Positions 59,401 to 64,000 of a DNA stretch of 64,000 bases are shown here, piece by piece; positions within the stretch are counted from its first letter, which is position 1; each line of letters begins with the position of its first letter. The notes below the pieces were generated by a model. That model did not search any database. It saw nothing but the letters and a program-made list of their open reading frames with translations, and was not told the origin of the DNA. A program made the translations under genes and the position numbers. The stretch covers positions 3,313,447 through 3,377,446 of the forward strand of contig CM071587.1 in assembly GCA_036426205.1 (NCBI GenBank). Direction: 5' to 3'. The DNA is from Ascaphus truei (Eukaryota; Chordata; Amphibia; Anura; Ascaphidae).

Positions 59401-60163
59401 TGTTCCTCTGTTTTTCTCCATTCTACATGTCTCTGTTTCTCCCTCTCCTGTGTCTTTCTCCATCTCCCCCACTATCTATTTCTAGTATTCATCATATAAT
59501 CCCTGATCTCTTTCTATTAGACATACACATTTTTTTAGGTGAAATGAGTGTGGACCACAAGGAGCTTTAAATCATAAAGAGAAAATAGAAAAGTCATCTT
59601 TAAGCACCAGTTTCTCCTTAATGCTGCTCACCAGCAATACCTGTTACACTATTTGTACTCATTATCTTTCAACTAAAATTGTGCTTTACTATTTCAGTAA
59701 ACAGAGAAAGCTCAATGCACATCGTGTATGACAAGTCATTTGATTAATTTCTATATGTTTTGTCTTCTCATAAGTATGGGTCATTTAGCTCAGTGTTTTG
59801 GCCATATATTTATGTAAATTTGAGGTCACTTTCCCAGTAGGGCACGAGTTGACATTATTACATATATAAATGTATAATACCGTGGGGCTGAGTTTTGAGT
59901 TTGAGATTGTGTATGTCTAATTACTATTTCAGGGCCAAGCTGAACCTGATTTAACAAAGCGAGAGAAAAAAAATCCAATTGGTTCCTATATGACTCTTGT
60001 CTCTGATGTGGGATTGAAATTTGGTTAAAAACAAACAACAACTCAAACTTGTGTACGTAAACGTGATCTTATTCCAGGCACTGTTTCCAAGTCCACGTAC
60101 TTGTATGTGTGTAACATATCATTCACCGATTGCTCCTCCTGCTTAACACTTTTTTTTATATCC
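59401..60163. other. Sequence without a recognised gene
   Basis: AT-rich; no supported repeat family or exon. Confidence 0.4.
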
Positions 60164-60376
60164 GAAATGAAGAATATCAAGTGGCAGTCCACTGGATATA
60201 GATCAAAATAATACATTTATTATAGAGCAGAAAATAATCAACATTTCGGTTCCAGTATCCCGCCTATGTCAGATGGTCTGATAGTGGGACCCGGAACGTT
60301 GATCATTTCTATATCTATAATAAATGTATTATTTTGATTTAAATCCATCCATCCATTGGATTGGATCTTCATTTCT
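60164..60376. repeat. Inverted-repeat element
   Basis: GAAATGAAG, ATCAAAATAATACATTTATT and ATAGAGCAGAAAATAATCAA on the left pair with TTGATCATTTCTATATCTAT, AATAAATGTATTATTTTGAT and CTTCATTTC on the right. The loop holds GTATCCCGCCTATGTCAGAT. Confidence 0.85.
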
Positions 60377-61191
60377 GGTACTATGTTTCTCCTTAATTGA
60401 GGCAACATGCACCCACGGCAAGATACCTGCTGGTGTTCTCCGTCTTTCTTTTTTCTGTTTTGCTTAATATTTTTTTTTGTCGACAGAAAAATAGGTTTTA
60501 GGATCCAATGCAGTCACGCGGTTCTCTAGTTCTAGGTGTCTTTGATAGTAGCGCAGGAACCGGAGCTGGGAGACGTCCATCTCCTGCTTCATGTAACATA
60601 CAATAGAAGTGATGCTCGGACGCACATATGAAAATGACTCCAGATTACTGTATTCAAGAGTACACATTTTTTATTTTGCAGGAAGCACAATGTATTTGGG
60701 GCCGCAGTCTCCTCCGGCAGGTGCCCACTTTTGGGGTAATCTGGAGTCCCTTTTGTCTGTATGATGCAGGGCACATCTTCTGTTATATTTTTTGGTACCA
60801 CAGAGGCTCCTCTAATGTCTTTGCTGCCAGGGGGTCGGCACCATATTATTGCAGGTGTATGTAAGGAAATAGGGTTCATTTCATCAATGTGAAAGGGATC
60901 AGCCCCTAATCCAACGTCACTCAACAGCCTATCAACTTTCACTTGTTTGAAGTGAGTTTCATTTACTGCAAGGCAGTCTCACTCGGCAGTGAGTGTTACT
61001 CATAAGAAGGTTGTTTTCATCACTGTGAAGTAGCCCCGATGATATTAAGTACTGTGAGTCTCACTTAACTGAAGGTGGTCTGAACTATTCCTAGCACGTA
61101 CTTCAAAGTCGAGTATAGTTATAGAACTGGTGTATGTTGTGATACCTAATGATAGAACAACATTAGAGTTCTTCATAGATTATTGTATAAA

Positions 61192-61700
61192 GAGCTTTCC
61201 AAACCTCACTGGTCTCTTCTTCACATTTACAGCGCTTTCCAAACCTCACAGGTCTCTTCTTCATGTGTACAGAGCTTTCAAAGCCTCACAGGTCTCTTCT
61301 TCACGTGTACAGAGCTTTCCAAAACTCACAGGTCTCTTCTTCGTGTACAGAACTTTCCAAGCCTTGCAGGTCTCTTCTTCACATGTTCAGAGCTTTCCAA
61401 ACCTCACAAGTCTCCTTTTCACGTGTATAGAACTTTCCAACCCTCATAGGTCTCTTCTTCACATGTACAGAGCTTCCCAAACCTCACAGGTCTCTTCTTC
61501 ACGTGTACAGAGCTTTACAAACCTCACAGGTCTCTTATTTACGTGTACAGAGTTTTTCCAAGCATCACAGGTCTCTTCTTCATGTATACAGAGCTTTCCA
61601 AGCCTCACAGGTCTCTTCTTCACGTGTACAGAGCTTTCCAAGCCTCACAGGTCTCTTCTTCACGTGTACAGAGCTTTCCAAACCTCACAGGTCTGTTATT
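61192..61700. repeat. 40-bp minisatellite, about 13 copies
   Basis: Unit AGCTTTCCAAACCTCACAGG followed by TCTCTTCTTCACGTGTACAG. A lone relative lies at 38651-38693. Open frames across it (61130-61714 and others) are repeat artefacts. Confidence 0.95.
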
Positions 61701-62462
61701 CAAATGTCGAATAAAAAGGTATTAGAACTTGCAATGAAGACCTCAAATAACTTAACTAAGTCTCACTTACTTAATTCAGAATTATACCATTAAAATATAT
61801 ATTTTTTTTTTTACCACAGCCCTAAAAGAAAAGTCTTTAAATAGAAATCTACGAGAATAATGGTATGAGGCTAATCTGCTCATTAAACCGAGCAGTATAG
61901 TTTTTATTGTGATAGAATAGTGCTGGGGCTTTAATAATCCAACACAGTAACCCTCCTATTTGCATTCAAATTCATGCAAATTGGGTAGACTGGATGAGCC
62001 CAATAGTCCAGTGCATCAGCAAACGTTTCTCTGCTAGCCTTTAGTAACCACCCAATGTTATGTGTGTCCAAATACAAGTAATGGCAACGCACTAACAGTA
62101 ACTGCTTGGCCTTCAATATTTCCATCTTACATGTGGGAATTGGGCTGTGATTAGGAAGGCCCATTCTAGGTAAGAAGAGTAGCAGAGAAGGAGTAGGACA
62201 AAATTGTGTTTTCTCAAAAAGTCCTAAAACAATAAAAAAAAATTGGGGGGCAGTGGTGAGGCCAGAGCAGAAGAGGCTGGACACGAAATGAAGCACAGCT
62301 GCGTTCCATGAGCAATCCGGTCAAGCTAATTCCAAAATGTCATGTAAATTGTAGCAGAAGAGGGATTGTTTATCCAGTGTGGCTAATACTTTACACCTCA
62401 TACATCGCCCTTGGCCCCTTGCAGACACACTTACCAGAACACCCCCCTGCGGTCTCTGTACA

Positions 62463-62625
62463 ATTAGATTGTAAGCTCTTCGGGGCAGGGGCTCCTTTTC
62501 CTAACGTTACTTGTATGTATGGAGCGCTTATTCACATGATCTGTTATTTAAATGATTGTCACGTGTATTACTGCTGTGAATGTACATGAATGGCACTATG
62601 TAAATAACGATATACGTACATACAA
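62463..62625 (+). mobile_element. Non-LTR retroelement 3' tail
   Basis: TTAGATTGTAAGCTCTTCGG, GGCAGGGGCTCCTTTTCC, ATGATTGTCACGTGTATTAC, GGCACTATGTAAATAACGAT, then ACGTACATACAA. Confidence 0.8.
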
Positions 62626-63218
62626 CAAGTAAAGGCTTTTAAATACGGTACAGAGGATGAATAAAAAAGGGGTTAACTGTTTCAAAATGTCTGAAGATGG
62701 TGAGTGTTGGGAAGCGGCATTCTGCATACACATTCTGCATACTCAGCTGGCTTTGTGCTGCTCACGTGGTTTCTAGCAATAATTCAAAAGCTTCTCTTGC
62801 AATTTCACCCTATCTAGTTACACTCCAGCAGCCTCTGTTCCTTACCGTTGTTTTTCTCATTTCAAATCCTGCATCAATGTTAATAAAAGGGCCAGCCTTG
62901 GAAAGGCAGGGAAGGAAAATTGATTTTTGTTTGTAAAGCTATTCTGCGAAATGCTGTTTGTACAAACTGGCAAAGACGTAACCACAACGAACGCATGTTA
63001 TCAGCAGCCACACAGAATCGGGATTGGGTTTGCGTGTTAAAGCAGCAGTGCCACCAAGCCAGGCGCAGAAGAGTTGCGACCAAGTGAAAGCTTTCACCTA
63101 TTCAACACATTTTGTGACATCTGCATGACCTGTACCCAAGATATCGTCAATGGCTTGTCGCATTATCACGTAAATATCTGCTGCAAACTCCACAATTGCA
63201 GAGAGCAAGCGACAAGCG
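62626..63218. other. Sequence without a recognised gene
   Basis: No supported coding or repeat feature. Confidence 0.4.
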
Positions 63219-63221
63219 TTA

Positions 63222-63459
63222 GGCCTCGGATGTAGTGGGCCCCGCGACGGAACGCGTGGCGTCGCGAGCGCCTGTCGTCCGAGCGATCTGTGGCCTGAGA
63301 TCCACGACGACGGGGAGGTGTGGCCCGTGACGTCACAAGGCTGGTTCACCCTCCTTGGCTGAACCGCTCCCGTGACCCGCCCACCGCGCGACACGATCAA
63401 ATTTTTTTGGTCGACTCAAATTTTCGTCGCACGCGCTCGCGCTCACTATGGCCGTTGCC
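63222..63459. mobile_element. GC-rich Harbinger-like MITE with TTA duplication
   Basis: 238 bp; ends GGCCTCGGATGTAGTGGGC and GCTCACTATGGCCGTTGCC; TTA on both sides (63219-63221, 63460-63462). Contains TGACGTCA (63328-63335) and CTTGGCTGAACC. Confidence 0.82.
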
Positions 63460-63954
63460 TTATGTGCTGTACTAGTCTACAATCTGGTAAGATACACTGT
63501 TGCAGAAAACTCCTATGCTGCATTGATCTGGGCAGCAGTGTGTAGGAAACACAAGGCCTCCTGTACATTGCTTTGTTAACCGATAGACATTAGTCTGAGA
63601 GGCAATGCAAGTTCTTCTGGTCCCACCATGTAAGTGCATGCACCAAACCCTATGCAAGTGATACAATTAATTTGTTGTACATAGTGCAATCACTGCACAA
63701 ATACTAGAATACAACGCTCACACTTCTCATATTTTTTCCATTTCACACACCCTGAATTGTAAGGAGATAAAATAATGTGACTGAGGCCGTTATTTATTTA
63801 AAAGCCATGCTTTAGCATACAACTATGGGGACATCAGATCTACAATTCCTTTAGAGATTTCAATTCTTGTTAACTTCTGTCACATGGTGATAAATGTATA
63901 TCTTTTTAACTTACTCACTTGGAGATGACCTTACAAAGATGTGACAGTGTGGGA

Positions 63955-64000
63955 CCAGGGTTTCTCAATTCAGACGCCATGTTCTAACCACAGGGCCACT
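63955..64000 (-). mobile_element. SINE-like fragment at the window edge
   Basis: TTCTAACCACAGGGCCACT resembles the reversed head of tRNA-type SINEs. Cut off by the window end, so family membership is unsure. Confidence 0.35.

Noticed and set aside
58759..59499. A 246-residue Leu/Ser-rich open frame
   Set aside because: Low-complexity CT repeat; no stops are expected in pyrimidine runs, and no protein family is recognisable.
61130..61793. Open frames of 60-190 residues
   Set aside because: They read through the 40-bp array; three units make a 40-residue period without stops.

Overview
The window is eukaryotic and most likely comes from an amphibian, probably a frog. It holds one recognisable protein-coding gene, MYT1 (myelin transcription factor 1), complete on the minus strand. 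The species inference rests on the repeats: short interspersed elements with a tail reading GATTGTAAGCTCTTCGGGGC, L2/CR1-like LINE 3' ends, and many GC-rich miniature inverted-repeat elements. The species itself cannot be read from the sequence.

MYT1 runs from its ATG at 35792 down to its stop at 1429. I resolve 21 coding exons by hand. All introns are GT-AG, every phase joins, and the spliced coding length is 3405 nt (1134 residues plus stop). The protein has an N-terminal CCHHC zinc finger, a long acidic tract, a finger pair (2 and 3), a Ser/Thr-rich central MYT1 domain, four more fingers (4 to 7) and a C-terminal coiled coil. Finger spacing is C-x4-C-x4-H-x7-H-x5-C throughout. The N-terminal and central sequences fit MYT1 better than MYT1L or ST18. 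The 5' UTR exons, promoter and poly(A) site are not identifiable. The 28 kb from 35793 to 64000 is gene-upstream or 5' intron sequence with no convincing coding exon.

The rest is unusually rich in tandem arrays and mobile-element remnants. Arrays, in order: 97-bp (1-365), 34/44-bp (6215-6600), 25/26-bp (9271-11187), degenerate telomere-like (24619-25269), 30-bp (30611-33864), 37-bp (43742-46985), 30-bp (48181-48730), 15-bp (about 50030-50890), CT-rich (58991-59400) and 40-bp (61192-61700). Several arrays have clean edges and indel-riddled centres, which suggests uncorrected long-read assembly error.

The most interesting signal concerns a tRNA-type SINE family present here. One tandem array looks like an expansion of its RNA polymerase III A box (about 50030-50905). 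Another looks like an expansion of its B box (6215-6600). Other points of note are seven Harbinger-like GC-rich MITEs, five of which carry CRE or near-CRE sites (some with CCAAT and E-box-like sequences), several long foldback elements inside MYT1 introns or upstream, and repeat arrays lying close to MYT1 3' splice sites.
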